A stretch of DNA of 64,000 bases from NCBI RefSeq assembly GCF_030506325.1, contig NZ_CP120683.1:4787001-4851000 (forward strand). The letters are read 5' to 3'. The notes below the pieces were generated by a model that was not told where the DNA came from, searched no databases, and saw only the letters and a list, made by a program, of their open reading frames with translations. This DNA comes from Tunicatimonas pelagia. Lineage in GTDB: Bacteria > Bacteroidota > Bacteroidia > Cytophagales > Cyclobacteriaceae. Shown piece after piece: positions 8,843 to 17,106 of this stretch. A program made the position numbers and the translations under genes. Position 1 is the stretch's first letter; the number at the start of each line of letters is the position of its first letter.

Positions 8843-8871
8843 TTGCCCGATTTTTTGTATTTTCACCTTTG
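8843..8871 (+). promoter_or_regulatory. weak candidate promoter for the aldolase/dehydrogenase gene
   Basis: TTG at 8843-8845 and CACCTTTG at 8864-8871, 18 bases apart, approximate the Bacteroidota sigma-A consensus (TTTG, 19-20, TAnnTTTG) with one mismatch in the -7 element. It would start transcription about 30 bases before the ATG at 8908. Confidence 0.35.
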
Positions 8872-8907
8872 TAAATTAATTTTTCCTTTTTACGAAACCT
8901 ATTCTTT

Positions 8908-11031
8908 ATGGAAAGCATAACCGCCACCTTTAAATACGTAAATCATTTGTGGGACGAGGAAAAAGCGAAGTCGCTAGAAGGCGATGAAGTAGCTTTACTA
9001 CTCTACCGCTCCAACATATTGGGGTCTGATCTTCGAATTACCAATTACGGCGGTGGTAACACGAGTTGCAAGACGGTTGAGAAAGATCCATTGACCGGTG
9101 AGGATACCGAGGTAATGTGGATTAAAGGCTCGGGGGGAGACATTGGGTCGCTAACCCGGAGTGGCTTGGCTGGACTATTTAACGAGCGACTACACGCCCT
9201 AAAAAACCGCTACCGAGGTATAGAGCATGAAGATGAAATGGTAGGACTATTCTACCATTGTCTTTACGACCTGGATTCACGTGCTCCGAGTATTGACACT
9301 CCTCTGCACGCATTTTTACCCTACAAACATATCGATCATCTGCACCCTGATGCCCTCATTGCCATTGCGGCGGCCAAAGATGGTAAGCGCATCAACGAAG
9401 AGCTATTTGAAGGACAGATTGGCTGGGTAGACTGGCAACGGCCGGGCTTTGATCTGGGGCTACAGTTGGAGAAATGCATTCAGGATAATCCTGACTTACG
9501 AGGAATTACGCTGGGTAGCCACGGATTGTTCACCTGGGCTGACAATGCTTACGATTGCTACGTGAACAGCCTTGAGATTATCGAAAAAGCATCGCGATAC
9601 ATTGAAGAACATGCCGGAAAAGACCGCCCGGTATTTGGTGGAATGAAGGTCGATTCCTTACCGGAAGTAGATCGGAAGAAGCAAGCGGCTGAATTGGCTC
9701 CTACCTTGCGAGGGCTTTGTTCCAGCCACCAACCCATGATCGGGCATTTTACCGATAATGATCGGGTACTGGAATTTATCAACAGTGAGGATTTATCTAA
9801 GCTTGCTCCTATGGGAACATCGTGTCCCGATCACTTTCTACGAACCAAAATTCGTCCACTGGTATTAGATTTTCTTCCGGCTGATGCCGATTTATCGGAT
9901 GCTAAAGCCGTTCGCGACCAAATGCACGGCGCGTTTCAGGAGTATCGTAAAGATTATGCCGAGTACTACGAAAATCATAAGCACGACGATAGCCCGGCCA
10001 TGCGAGATCCCAATCCGGTAGTAATTCTGTGGCCCGGAGTAGGTATGTTTACCTTTGCTAAAAACAAGCAAACGGCTCGGGTTGCTAGCGAGTTCTACGT
10101 GAATGCAATTAATGTAATGCGGGGTTCGGAGGCTATCTCGGAATATACATCGCTTCCGCTGCAAGAAGCCTTCAATATTGAGTACTGGCTGCTAGAAGAA
10201 GCCAAACTAAAGCGGATGCCTCCCGAAAAGCCACTCTCGCGAAAAGTGGCGCTGATTACCGGTAGCGGGGGCGGTATTGGTAAAGCTATTGCCGAAAAGT
10301 TTGTACAGCAAGGTGCCTGCGTTATTCTTTCCGATATGGATCAGGAGCGCCTGGAGGAAGCCCGTAAAGAGTTTGTAGAGAAGTACGGCAAAGATTCGGC
10401 TATTGGAGCCCAACTAAATGTCACTAAACCGGAAGACATTCACCAGTCGTTACAAGCGGCAGCTTTGGCCTTTGGTGGAGTAGATATTCTGGTGAACAAC
10501 GCGGGACTGTCTATTTCCAAAACACTGGAAGATACTTCGGAGGGTGACTGGGACTTGCAGCAAAATGTGATGGTGAAAGGGCAGTTTCTGATGACCCAAG
10601 CGGCCGTAGATGTTATGCGTAAACAGCGGTTGGGGGGAGATGTAGTAAATATTGTTAGTAAAAATGCGCTGGTTTCCGGGCCTAACAACGCTGCCTATGG
10701 CACTGCTAAGGCTGCCCAGTTACATCTATCGCGTTTGCTGGCGGCGGAATTAGGCAAAGATAAAATCCGAGTGAATGTGGTCAATCCTGATGCAGTAATT
10801 CAGGGTAGCAACATTTGGGCCGGTGGTTGGGCTAAAGGCCGGGCAGAAGCCTACGGAGTTTCGGAGGATGAGCTGCCTAACCACTACGCAAAGCGAACGT
10901 TGCTCAACGAAGCAATTTTGCCCGAAGATATTGCGAACGGGGTATTTGCTTTAGTAAGTGGATTAATGAAGAAAAGTACCGGAAACGTACTGAACGTCGA
11001 CGGAGGTTTAGCTCCGGCGTTTGTCCGCTAA
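8908..11031 (+). CDS. rhaEW: bifunctional rhamnulose-1-phosphate aldolase / short-chain dehydrogenase
   Basis: A 707-residue fusion. Residues 1 to about 430 are a class II (zinc) aldolase/adducin domain with NYGGGNTSCK near residue 47 and a histidine-rich metal region HAFLPYKHIDHLH. From about residue 444 a short-chain dehydrogenase begins, with the cofactor loop TGSGGGIG and catalytic Y597-x3-K601. This fusion is the family that cleaves L-rhamnulose-1-phosphate into DHAP and L-lactaldehyde and then oxidises or reduces lactaldehyde. Cytoplasmic. No rhamnose isomerase, kinase, permease or regulator is nearby, so it is either an isolated pathway gene or the rest lies elsewhere. The family symbol comes from Bacillus and is used here by homology. 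Confidence 0.88.
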   Translation: MESITATFKYVNHLWDEEKAKSLEGDEVALLLYRSNILGSDLRITNYGGGNTSCKTVEKDPLTGEDTEVMWIKGSGGDIGSLTRSGLAGLFNERLHALKNRYRGIEHEDEMVGLFYHCLYDLDSRAPSIDTPLHAFLPYKHIDHLHPDALIAIAAAKDGKRINEELFEGQIGWVDWQRPGFDLGLQLEKCIQDNPDLRGITLGSHGLFTWADNAYDCYVNSLEIIEKASRYIEEHAGKDRPVFGGMKVDSLPEVDRKKQAAELAPTLRGLCSSHQPMIGHFTDNDRVLEFINSEDLSKLAPMGTSCPDHFLRTKIRPLVLDFLPADADLSDAKAVRDQMHGAFQEYRKDYAEYYENHKHDDSPAMRDPNPVVILWPGVGMFTFAKNKQTARVASEFYVNAINVMRGSEAISEYTSLPLQEAFNIEYWLLEEAKLKRMPPEKPLSRKVALITGSGGGIGKAIAEKFVQQGACVILSDMDQERLEEARKEFVEKYGKDSAIGAQLNVTKPEDIHQSLQAAALAFGGVDILVNNAGLSISKTLEDTSEGDWDLQQNVMVKGQFLMTQAAVDVMRKQRLGGDVVNIVSKNALVSGPNNAAYGTAKAAQLHLSRLLAAELGKDKIRVNVVNPDAVIQGSNIWAGGWAKGRAEAYGVSEDELPNHYAKRTLLNEAILPEDIANGVFALVSGLMKKSTGNVLNVDGGLAPAFVR

Positions 11032-11034
11032 AAG

Positions 11035-11256
11035 CTAATTATCTGGGGGAGCAGCAGTACCGATTTCCTGAAATGAAATATAGCCGGAAGTCGGTATCCA
11101 CTCTTTTACTGAAGCAAAGTATTTTTTTCGTAAATGTTCATTACGCAATACTTTCGTTGCTACAATCGTAACCTCTTGATGCTGGGCTAATTCGCGATCT
11201 TCTATCAGCAGCATACATGCCAACGTAACCGTATTTAGTTTATCAATAGTAACCAT
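11035..11256 (-). CDS. small protein of unknown function (73 aa)
   Basis: A 73-residue open frame on the minus strand filling the gap between the aldolase and the aldo/keto reductase. It has a balanced, protein-like composition with a helix-prone middle (LIEDRELAQHQEVTIVATKVL), no signal peptide and no known motif. Just upstream of its ATG lies an 8-bp inverted repeat (11266-11300) that could be an operator. It may still be a chance frame. Confidence 0.4.
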   Translation of the reverse strand: MVTIDKLNTVTLACMLLIEDRELAQHQEVTIVATKVLRNEHLRKKYFASVKEWIPTSGYISFQEIGTAAPPDN

Positions 11257-11265
11257 ATAAAGAAG

Positions 11266-11300
11266 GTATCTTGCTCTTTTTATCTAATTATTCAAGATAC
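11266..11300. promoter_or_regulatory. inverted repeat upstream of the 73-aa gene
   Basis: GTATCTTG (11266-11273) and CAAGATAC (11293-11300) form a perfect 8-bp dyad with a 19-base A+T-rich spacer. Its position 10 bases before the minus-strand ATG suggests an operator or a 5'-leader hairpin; no regulator can be named. Confidence 0.3.
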
Positions 11301-11393
11301 TTTCTTTACGGTTCCTACTGCTTAAATTTAGCTCACCTCATCTTACTCCTCGTTCAGTAGCACGAATAACTCGCTCAACACAAAGAGTGATGA

Positions 11394-12209
11394 CTACTCA
11401 TCCCAAACGGGAGCAAAATCTGGATTAATGAGCCGATGGTTTTTACTCAGAGAATGAATGCTTTCCATCTCTTCGTCTGTTAACGAAAAGTCAAAAATAT
11501 TCAGGTTCTCAGCGCGGTGTTCGTGACTACTGGCTTTGGGAATAGCCGCCACATTTTCTTGCTGTACCAGCCACCGAAGCGTAATTTGCGTAGCCGACTT
11601 TCCGTATTTTTTTCCTAGCTCGAGCAAATTTTGGTCTTCCAATACTTCGCCTTTGGCAATGGGACAATAGGCCGTAAGCATCATGTTGTGTTCGCGCAGT
11701 GCACTAAGTACTGTGCTTTGACTCAAGTAAGGGTGATACTCTACCTGATTGCAAATGACCGGAGCAATAGATCGGGCTTCTTGCAGCAAATCAGCCGGAA
11801 AGTTGCTTACGCCAATTAGGCGAGTTTTTCCTTGCTGTTGCAACTCCATCAAGGTGTCTAAACATTCCTGCAAATTCATATTATCCGAAGGCCAGTGGAT
11901 AAGCGTGAGATTCACATAATCTAGTTGCAATTTCTGTAAGCTGTCTTCCAGTCCGGCAGTGATTCCCGATCGGGTCAGGTCAGTATGCCATATCTTAGTA
12001 GTTACAAATAAATCGTTTCGGTTAATAGCGGCATCCTTAATGCCGTAGCCTACATCTTGCTCATTGTCGTACATTTTAGCAGTATCAATGTGGCGGTAAC
12101 CAAGTGCAATAGCATCGGCTACTGAGGTGCGGCAGGTTTGTCCTTTGAGGCTAAAGGTACCCAGCCCCAAGACTGGAATACGCTCCTGGTTCATGTCTAT
12201 GAAAATCAT
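11394..12209 (-). CDS. aldo/keto reductase
   Basis: NADPH-dependent carbonyl reductase of the AKR superfamily, 271 residues. The full catalytic tetrad is visible: D42 and Y47 (DTAKMYDNE), K72 (VTTKIW) and H105 (LIHWP). VLGLGTF near the N-terminus and GVSNF in the barrel are family hallmarks, and the C-terminal IPKASSHEHRAENL is the usual phosphate-binding segment for NADPH. It belongs with short-chain aldehyde/2,5-diketogluconate-type reductases. Cytoplasmic; substrate unknown. A second in-frame ATG lies five codons into the gene and could be the real start. Confidence 0.9.
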   Translation of the reverse strand: MIFIDMNQERIPVLGLGTFSLKGQTCRTSVADAIALGYRHIDTAKMYDNEQDVGYGIKDAAINRNDLFVTTKIWHTDLTRSGITAGLEDSLQKLQLDYVNLTLIHWPSDNMNLQECLDTLMELQQQGKTRLIGVSNFPADLLQEARSIAPVICNQVEYHPYLSQSTVLSALREHNMMLTAYCPIAKGEVLEDQNLLELGKKYGKSATQITLRWLVQQENVAAIPKASSHEHRAENLNIFDFSLTDEEMESIHSLSKNHRLINPDFAPVWDE

Positions 12210-12475
12210 GGAATAATAAATGATTACAGTTGTTAAAAATCTTCTGATTACTTAACACCAGAGAGACTAATAGGTTTGTGCGCTATCCAGACCTAGAGTA
12301 TCATAAAACGCTTGACTGGGTGAGGCTGAGCTACCATATTGTCGCTTTTTATCCATATCTCTTCTCACGATAAAGTATCACTACATTGTAGCCATGAGAA
12401 AATAGCCAAGGAATTTAGAAAGTACAACCCTTGAACTACGAATCGCAGCCAAGCTGAATACCTAAGGGTTTTTTA

Positions 12476-13768
12476 TTAGCGAGGCTTCTTTTCTTTTTCT
12501 AGTAACTCTCCTTGTTCATCGTAGGACTTCCAGGTGCCGGAGGGTTCGCCACCGTTGTACTGCCCCTCTTCCTTAAGCTGACCGTTTTCATGATAAGCAC
12601 GATAGTCGCCCTGAGCTACTCCGGCATAATACTCAGTTTCGCTCCTGAGCTGACCGGAAGGGTAATAGGTTTTGGTAGTCTGGGTTCTGCGCCCATCTTT
12701 AAACACCTCGGTTCGTTGCACGTTTCCGTTTTCGTGATAGTAGGTAGCTGTGTCGTTGAGCTTGCCTGCCAGATAGAACAGCTCTTCTTTCAACTGTCCG
12801 GAAGGGTAGTAAGCTTGCCAACGCCCGGCCGGTTTATCATTTACGCGCTGCTGTCGGTCTCGTAATTGCTGGTCTTGGTAGTATTTCTCTACGAATATTG
12901 TGTCGGGTTGGTGGATGGTTCGTTGCTGAAGAGCACCACTCGGAAAGTATTCCCGATGTTCGTTAGTCGGCTTTCCTGCTCTGTAGGTGCCCTCGGCTTT
13001 GGGAGTACCGTCGGGGTAAAAGTAGCGAACTGAACCATTCAAAAAACCATCTTCGTAAGGTTCTTCTACTACCAATTGACCGCTGGACGTGTAAGAGCGA
13101 GAGATACCCTGCCGCTGCCCCTGGCGAAAACTGGTCTGGCTGGCTATTTTCCCATTGGGATAATATTCAGTATATGGCCCTTCCAGGCTAGAGTTCAGGT
13201 AAGTGCCTTCGTTGCGGAGTGTTCCGTCCTCGTAAAACTGGCGTACTGGTCCCTGTTGTTTACCCTGCTCATAGGTAAGCTGCTCTCGCAAATTTCCGTT
13301 GGGATAATACGACTCGATGAGGCCATCGGGCTTATCGTTTACGAAAGTAGTTTTATTTTTGAGTGAGCCATCTTCGTGGTAAGCCCGCAACTCACCTTCC
13401 ATTTTATCGGCTTGAAAGTGAGCCGTTTGCAGGGTGTCTCCGGTAGGGGTAAGTACCACTACGGCTCCTTCTTTTTTACCGGCTTGGTAAGGAATTACTC
13501 GTTGTACTGCTCCATTCGGGTAGAATTCCCGGAAGGTGCCAATCATCTTACCGTCGTCAAATACTCCTCGGGCGGAGACACTTCCATCAGGAAAGTAACG
13601 CACGTAGTCGCCGTGGGCTCGGGTGCTGTCGTTGTCTAGAATAAAATATTTTGCTTTGGGTATGGTTTGAGCCGAATCGTAGTAGGTGATAATCTGGGTA
13701 GTATCTAGCGGGGTTTGTGCCGACAAATTCCAGCTCATTACTATAAAAATGAACACAACACTTCGCAT
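12476..13768 (-). CDS. secreted MORN-repeat (YwqK-like) protein
   Basis: 430 residues. A signal peptide (MRSVVFIFIVMSWNLSAQ) precedes a nearly continuous array of about fifteen 23-residue MORN_2-type units with the pattern YYPNG-x-L-(K/R)-x-(E/Q)-x-x-Y-x-x-G-K. The array covers about residues 55-425. Database entries for such proteins often carry the label YwqK-family antitoxin, but a secreted, all-repeat protein is more likely a surface or periplasmic binding scaffold. No toxin gene adjoins it. The repeats are similar enough that slippage between units could vary its length. Confidence 0.82.
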   Translation of the reverse strand: MRSVVFIFIVMSWNLSAQTPLDTTQIITYYDSAQTIPKAKYFILDNDSTRAHGDYVRYFPDGSVSARGVFDDGKMIGTFREFYPNGAVQRVIPYQAGKKEGAVVVLTPTGDTLQTAHFQADKMEGELRAYHEDGSLKNKTTFVNDKPDGLIESYYPNGNLREQLTYEQGKQQGPVRQFYEDGTLRNEGTYLNSSLEGPYTEYYPNGKIASQTSFRQGQRQGISRSYTSSGQLVVEEPYEDGFLNGSVRYFYPDGTPKAEGTYRAGKPTNEHREYFPSGALQQRTIHQPDTIFVEKYYQDQQLRDRQQRVNDKPAGRWQAYYPSGQLKEELFYLAGKLNDTATYYHENGNVQRTEVFKDGRRTQTTKTYYPSGQLRSETEYYAGVAQGDYRAYHENGQLKEEGQYNGGEPSGTWKSYDEQGELLEKEKKPR

Positions 13769-14185
13769 AATATAGCTGTTTTGAGCAGTTGTTAATAATT
13801 TGTTGGGTACTTAATGGTTCAATTGCTGATTGGTTATTAGTCTACGGTCGATAGTCTACAGTCCACAGTTTTCTATGGAAGCCTGGTCCCTGGTCATTAG
13901 ATTACAGGCGACCGTTGCGCGGGTTAGAATGAAGTGTTCAGGTGTTAAAGTGTTAGCGTAGTTTGATGTACGGAATTTAGCTTTACCCATTGCTCATTGT
14001 CTACTGCACAGTGTCCCACGCCAATTCATCATGATTCATCAGTCATTACTCATTGCTCATTGCTCATTGCACACTGTTCATTGCCCATTGCTCACGGTCT
14101 CCGTTTTCCATCCACTATCAATTATCAACGGTACATTGTTAATTGTCCTCTGCTCATTGCTTATTAGCCCTAACGATCGGGTAAT
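13769..14185. repeat. intergenic repeat-rich block (CATTGCT heptamer family)
   Basis: This 417-bp gap has no gene. It is built from short repeated words: GTCTACGG/GTCGATAGTCTAC at the left, GTGTTCAGGTGTTAAAGTG in the middle, and a run of TCATTGC heptamers at 14041-14092. A run of about 50 bases (14036-14092) matches, in inverse orientation, 34179-34234 almost exactly, differing by one heptamer unit (three TCATTGC copies here, two there). The left part also resembles the reverse complement of 34295-34330, so the two gaps are related along most of their length. Confidence 0.6.
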
Positions 14186-15154
14186 CTATTTTATTTGAAC
14201 CCGGGTGGCACCGTAGCCAAATTTATCGCGCATACTATCTTGAAAATAATTAATGTTCTTGATCTTCGATAAGCGTTTGTGGATAGCATCGCGCAGCACT
14301 CCGCTACCTACTCCGTGAATAAAGGTGATTTCATCCATTCCGGTAGCAATCGCCTGATCTAGCTTCTCTTCAAAAATTTTTAGCTGCAGCTCCAGCATTT
14401 CGGGGTTGCTCATGGTATCATACGCCGAAGTAAGCTTCTCAATATGTAAGTCTACTTCGCGCGGTGGCCGCTCTAGTTGTGATATTGGTGTCTCAACACC
14501 CTGTTCTTCCTGTCGCATAAACATGCTCTCTTTAAGCTTCTCCGGGTCAAGGGGTTTACCCGTTTGCTCATCTATCCGAAAAACAAAAGCGGGTTTGTTC
14601 AGCACCGGAGCGGTAGCCTTACTTTTGAAGAAAGTATTAGCCTTAAATTGAACGCGTCGTTGCAGAGGTTCACGTAGAGTAAAGTAACCCGTGCGGTGAA
14701 AGATTAACTGCACAATTAGAGTAGGCCACTGATCGAACTCGGCTATCTGCACATTCTTCAGCTTAACTGTACCTTGGGGGGAAAGTAGGCCGGCGTTAAT
14801 ACCACGGTAATCTCCCTGAGCATCTTCGCCTACTGAGAAGGGTAGTTCAAAATCGGTAGCATTCACTAAGTGTAGCGAAAGCTGCTTATCATTAATCGCT
14901 ACATGAGCGAAATAAATTCCCTGCTGCTGAGGTTTAGTGGTGCTTTCATCAGCCATAGAAGGGCGGGAGGTAGCCCGTTCGGGTTTCTCAAAGTAGTTTT
15001 TCTCTTCTTGGGCAACCACCACCACATCGCTGCGAAGCACCGGAATACCAAAGCCATCTTCAATTTCAATCTCGATCAGGTTTTTCTCCAAAAAGCGGGT
15101 AATTACCCCTTCTTCGCTGCCCCGCAACATGCGGACTTTATCTCCTATTTTCAT
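14186..15154 (-). CDS. DUF2027 / Smr-domain protein
   Basis: 322 residues. The N-terminal 45 residues (KIGDKVRMLRGSEEGVITRF) form a small KOW/SH3-like beta-barrel. A central beta-rich DUF2027 region spans about residues 75-200. The C-terminal Smr domain (about 233-320) opens with DLHIEKL and has its HGxGxG loop at residues 280-285 (HGVGSG). Smr domains bind or nick branched DNA or cleave RNA in MutS2 and related proteins; here the MutS ATPase part is missing. The architecture is common in Bacteroidota and cytoplasmic. Its role in recombination or ribosome rescue is inferred from the domain only. Confidence 0.85.
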   Translation of the reverse strand: MKIGDKVRMLRGSEEGVITRFLEKNLIEIEIEDGFGIPVLRSDVVVVAQEEKNYFEKPERATSRPSMADESTTKPQQQGIYFAHVAINDKQLSLHLVNATDFELPFSVGEDAQGDYRGINAGLLSPQGTVKLKNVQIAEFDQWPTLIVQLIFHRTGYFTLREPLQRRVQFKANTFFKSKATAPVLNKPAFVFRIDEQTGKPLDPEKLKESMFMRQEEQGVETPISQLERPPREVDLHIEKLTSAYDTMSNPEMLELQLKIFEEKLDQAIATGMDEITFIHGVGSGVLRDAIHKRLSKIKNINYFQDSMRDKFGYGATRVQIK

Positions 15155-15294
15155 CGTTTATTCTGCTTTAAATGCGTTAAAAGTGAGGTCTAGTATATTA
15201 TTTAAGTAATAATTATTGTACGATTAAGCTTTTGCTGTGTTGTTTAATTAGCTGACTAACAACAACACATTAACGCGCCAGTGATTCACTATTT

Positions 15295-15324
15295 TTGGTT
15301 TATGGTAACAATTTCGTAAAATTA
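15295..15324 (+). promoter_or_regulatory. weak candidate promoter for the sigma factor gene
   Basis: TTTTTG ending at 15297, a 19-base spacer and TAAAATTA at 15317-15324 give correct spacing for a Bacteroidota promoter, but the -7 element has two mismatches to TAnnTTTG. The 211-bp gap before the sigma gene holds nothing else recognisable. Confidence 0.3.
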
Positions 15325-15365
15325 GATGTATATGTAATACGTCAGTTATAAGTTCTCTAAGAAAT

Positions 15366-15938
15366 ATGCCGAATGTTGCTATCACCGAGTCGTTAGTAAA
15401 ACGTTTTATTCAGGGCAACCCTAAAGCATTTCGTCGTATATTTGACACACTTCACGCGCAGGTTTATGCCTTTAGTCTAAAAATCACTAAATCACCTACT
15501 GAAGCAGAAGAAGTCACCCAGCAGGTTTTTATTCGGCTATGGGAGAAGAGACATCTGGTTGATGCAAGCCGTTCTTTAGAGCACTACTTATATACAATTA
15601 CCCGCAATTGTGCATTTAATCATCTAAAGCAAAAAGCAAATCAGGCTCATCTTAGTAATTTATGGGTGAATAATAGCTCTACAGTTACTGAAGATGATCT
15701 GGCATTGGCAGAATGCCAGCAGCTTACCGATGAGCTTATCAACTCCCTTCCCGAAAAGCGACAGATTATTTATAAGATGCACTTTGAAGAAGGGTACCTA
15801 CCGGCTGAAATTGCTACTGCTTTAGGAATATCACTATCCACAGTAAAATCGCAGCTAACCAAGGCTACTAAAACGGTTAAAGGTTTTTTACTTAACTACC
15901 GTTCCGCCAGTGCCACCATACTTCTGCTGTTTTTCTAG
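15366..15938 (+). CDS. ECF-type RNA polymerase sigma factor
   Basis: 190-residue sigma-70 family factor with only regions 2 and 4. Region 2 includes EEVTQQVFIRLWEKR (about residues 48-62), which contacts core polymerase and the -10 element. Region 4 ends in a helix-turn-helix, AEIATALGISLSTVKSQL (about residues 140-157). It is immediately followed by a FecR-type anti-sigma gene and a SusC gene with an STN domain. That is the classical trans-envelope switch in which substrate binding at the outer membrane releases the sigma factor. It most likely controls the downstream SusC/SusD genes. Confidence 0.93.
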   Translation: MPNVAITESLVKRFIQGNPKAFRRIFDTLHAQVYAFSLKITKSPTEAEEVTQQVFIRLWEKRHLVDASRSLEHYLYTITRNCAFNHLKQKANQAHLSNLWVNNSSTVTEDDLALAECQQLTDELINSLPEKRQIIYKMHFEEGYLPAEIATALGISLSTVKSQLTKATKTVKGFLLNYRSASATILLLFF

Positions 15939-16091
15939 ATCCGCAAACAACCTGGCTATTGGTTAGATAATTTGTAACATATCTGTTTATTCATTGCACA
16001 TGGTGTAAAATATAGTTAATTTTTTACTAGCGTAGTCCTCTCCTTTCTTTCGACTGTATTTATTGGGTACGTTGTTTCAGAAACAGTTCGC

Positions 16092-17063
16092 ATGGATTAC
16101 GCTAAGCAGTTGCTACAAAAGTATCTGAACGGATACTGTACTACGGAAGAAAAACGACAGCTTTATCGCTATTTGCTTCAAAGCGAAGCTAAAGATTATG
16201 ATGAAGTGCTACACGCGCTCTGGGCTGAACTTTCGGATGTGCCCCAACCGGACACAGCTACCTCAGACCGGATATACCAATCGGTAGTAGCCAGTCAAAC
16301 CACCTCAGAGCATCGTTTTTTAGCAAAGAAGAAATGGTATATCGCTGCTTCTCTTACCGGAGTACTGACTGTGCTAGCAGCTTGGTACTACCTCTTACCT
16401 CATACCCAAACGTACGAAACTCAGTACAGCGAAGTAAAAACGCTGGTGCTACCGGATAGCTCAATAGTCTACCTCAATGCCAATTCTAAAATCACTTATT
16501 CCTCTGACTTAGCCGAAAATACTACCCGCGAAGTATGGCTGAGTGGCGAAGCGTACTTTGAAATTACTCGTCGACAAGCACCATCGAACCAACCAGTAAA
16601 AATGATTGTGCATACTGCCCAAGTAGATATTGAAGTATTAGGCACTGCCTTTAATGTAAAAGATCGTCGGGGTATTACCCAAGTAGTGTTGGATGAAGGA
16701 AAAGTTCGTCTAAGGTCACCTCAGAGTGATGATGAATTAGTAGCTATGGAGCCGGGTGAAGCAGTTCAGGTGAACCAGCAACAGTTGTTCTCGGTAGAGA
16801 AAATTGGGGGCGAAACTCACGCATCTTCCTGGAAAGAAAATGAGCTGTACTTCGATAATCAGTCGCTACGGGAAATACAACAAGTGCTGGCTGATAACTA
16901 CGGTCTGCAGTTACGATTTGCCAATTTTGCTGTGGGTGAGCTAACGTTTACCGGATCTGCTCCTGCCGATAATATATCAGTACTATTTACAACACTAGAA
17001 AAGTCATTCTCCCTAAGTATAGAAGAGATAAACGGTGAGTACGTGGTTAGGCGGAAGCCTTAA
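16092..17063 (+). CDS. FecR-family anti-sigma factor
   Basis: 323-residue inner-membrane regulator. The cytoplasmic N-terminal 80 residues bind the sigma factor (LLQKYLNGYCTTEEKRQLY). A single transmembrane helix spans about residues 82-102, a periplasmic FecR domain follows at about 108-205 (LPDSSIVYLNANSKITY), and a C-terminal DUF4974 lies at about 250-321. It relays the signal from the STN domain of the SusC protein encoded 43 bases downstream to the sigma factor encoded upstream. Spacing to both neighbours is consistent with a small regulatory operon. Confidence 0.92.
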   Translation: MDYAKQLLQKYLNGYCTTEEKRQLYRYLLQSEAKDYDEVLHALWAELSDVPQPDTATSDRIYQSVVASQTTSEHRFLAKKKWYIAASLTGVLTVLAAWYYLLPHTQTYETQYSEVKTLVLPDSSIVYLNANSKITYSSDLAENTTREVWLSGEAYFEITRRQAPSNQPVKMIVHTAQVDIEVLGTAFNVKDRRGITQVVLDEGKVRLRSPQSDDELVAMEPGEAVQVNQQQLFSVEKIGGETHASSWKENELYFDNQSLREIQQVLADNYGLQLRFANFAVGELTFTGSAPADNISVLFTTLEKSFSLSIEEINGEYVVRRKP

Positions 17064-17106
17064 AAATACATGCAATCAATTACCTATCAAATAAACCTTT
17101 GTAACT

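Noticed and set aside
8908-11031. Two separate genes (aldolase and dehydrogenase) joined by misassembly
   Set aside because: The fusion is a well-known family architecture and the linker is in frame with no stop or indel.
12415-12475. Intrinsic terminator (AACCCTT...AAGGGTT, T-tract) on the plus strand
   Set aside because: No plus-strand gene lies upstream and the loop is about 28 bases; probably chance.
12476-13768. YwqK-type antitoxin of a toxin-antitoxin pair
   Set aside because: It has a secretion signal and no toxin gene adjoins it; the label reflects MORN repeats only.
14186-15154. MutS2 gene truncated at its 5' end
   Set aside because: The DUF2027-Smr architecture is complete and has its own KOW-like N-terminus; no MutS ATPase remnant lies beside it.
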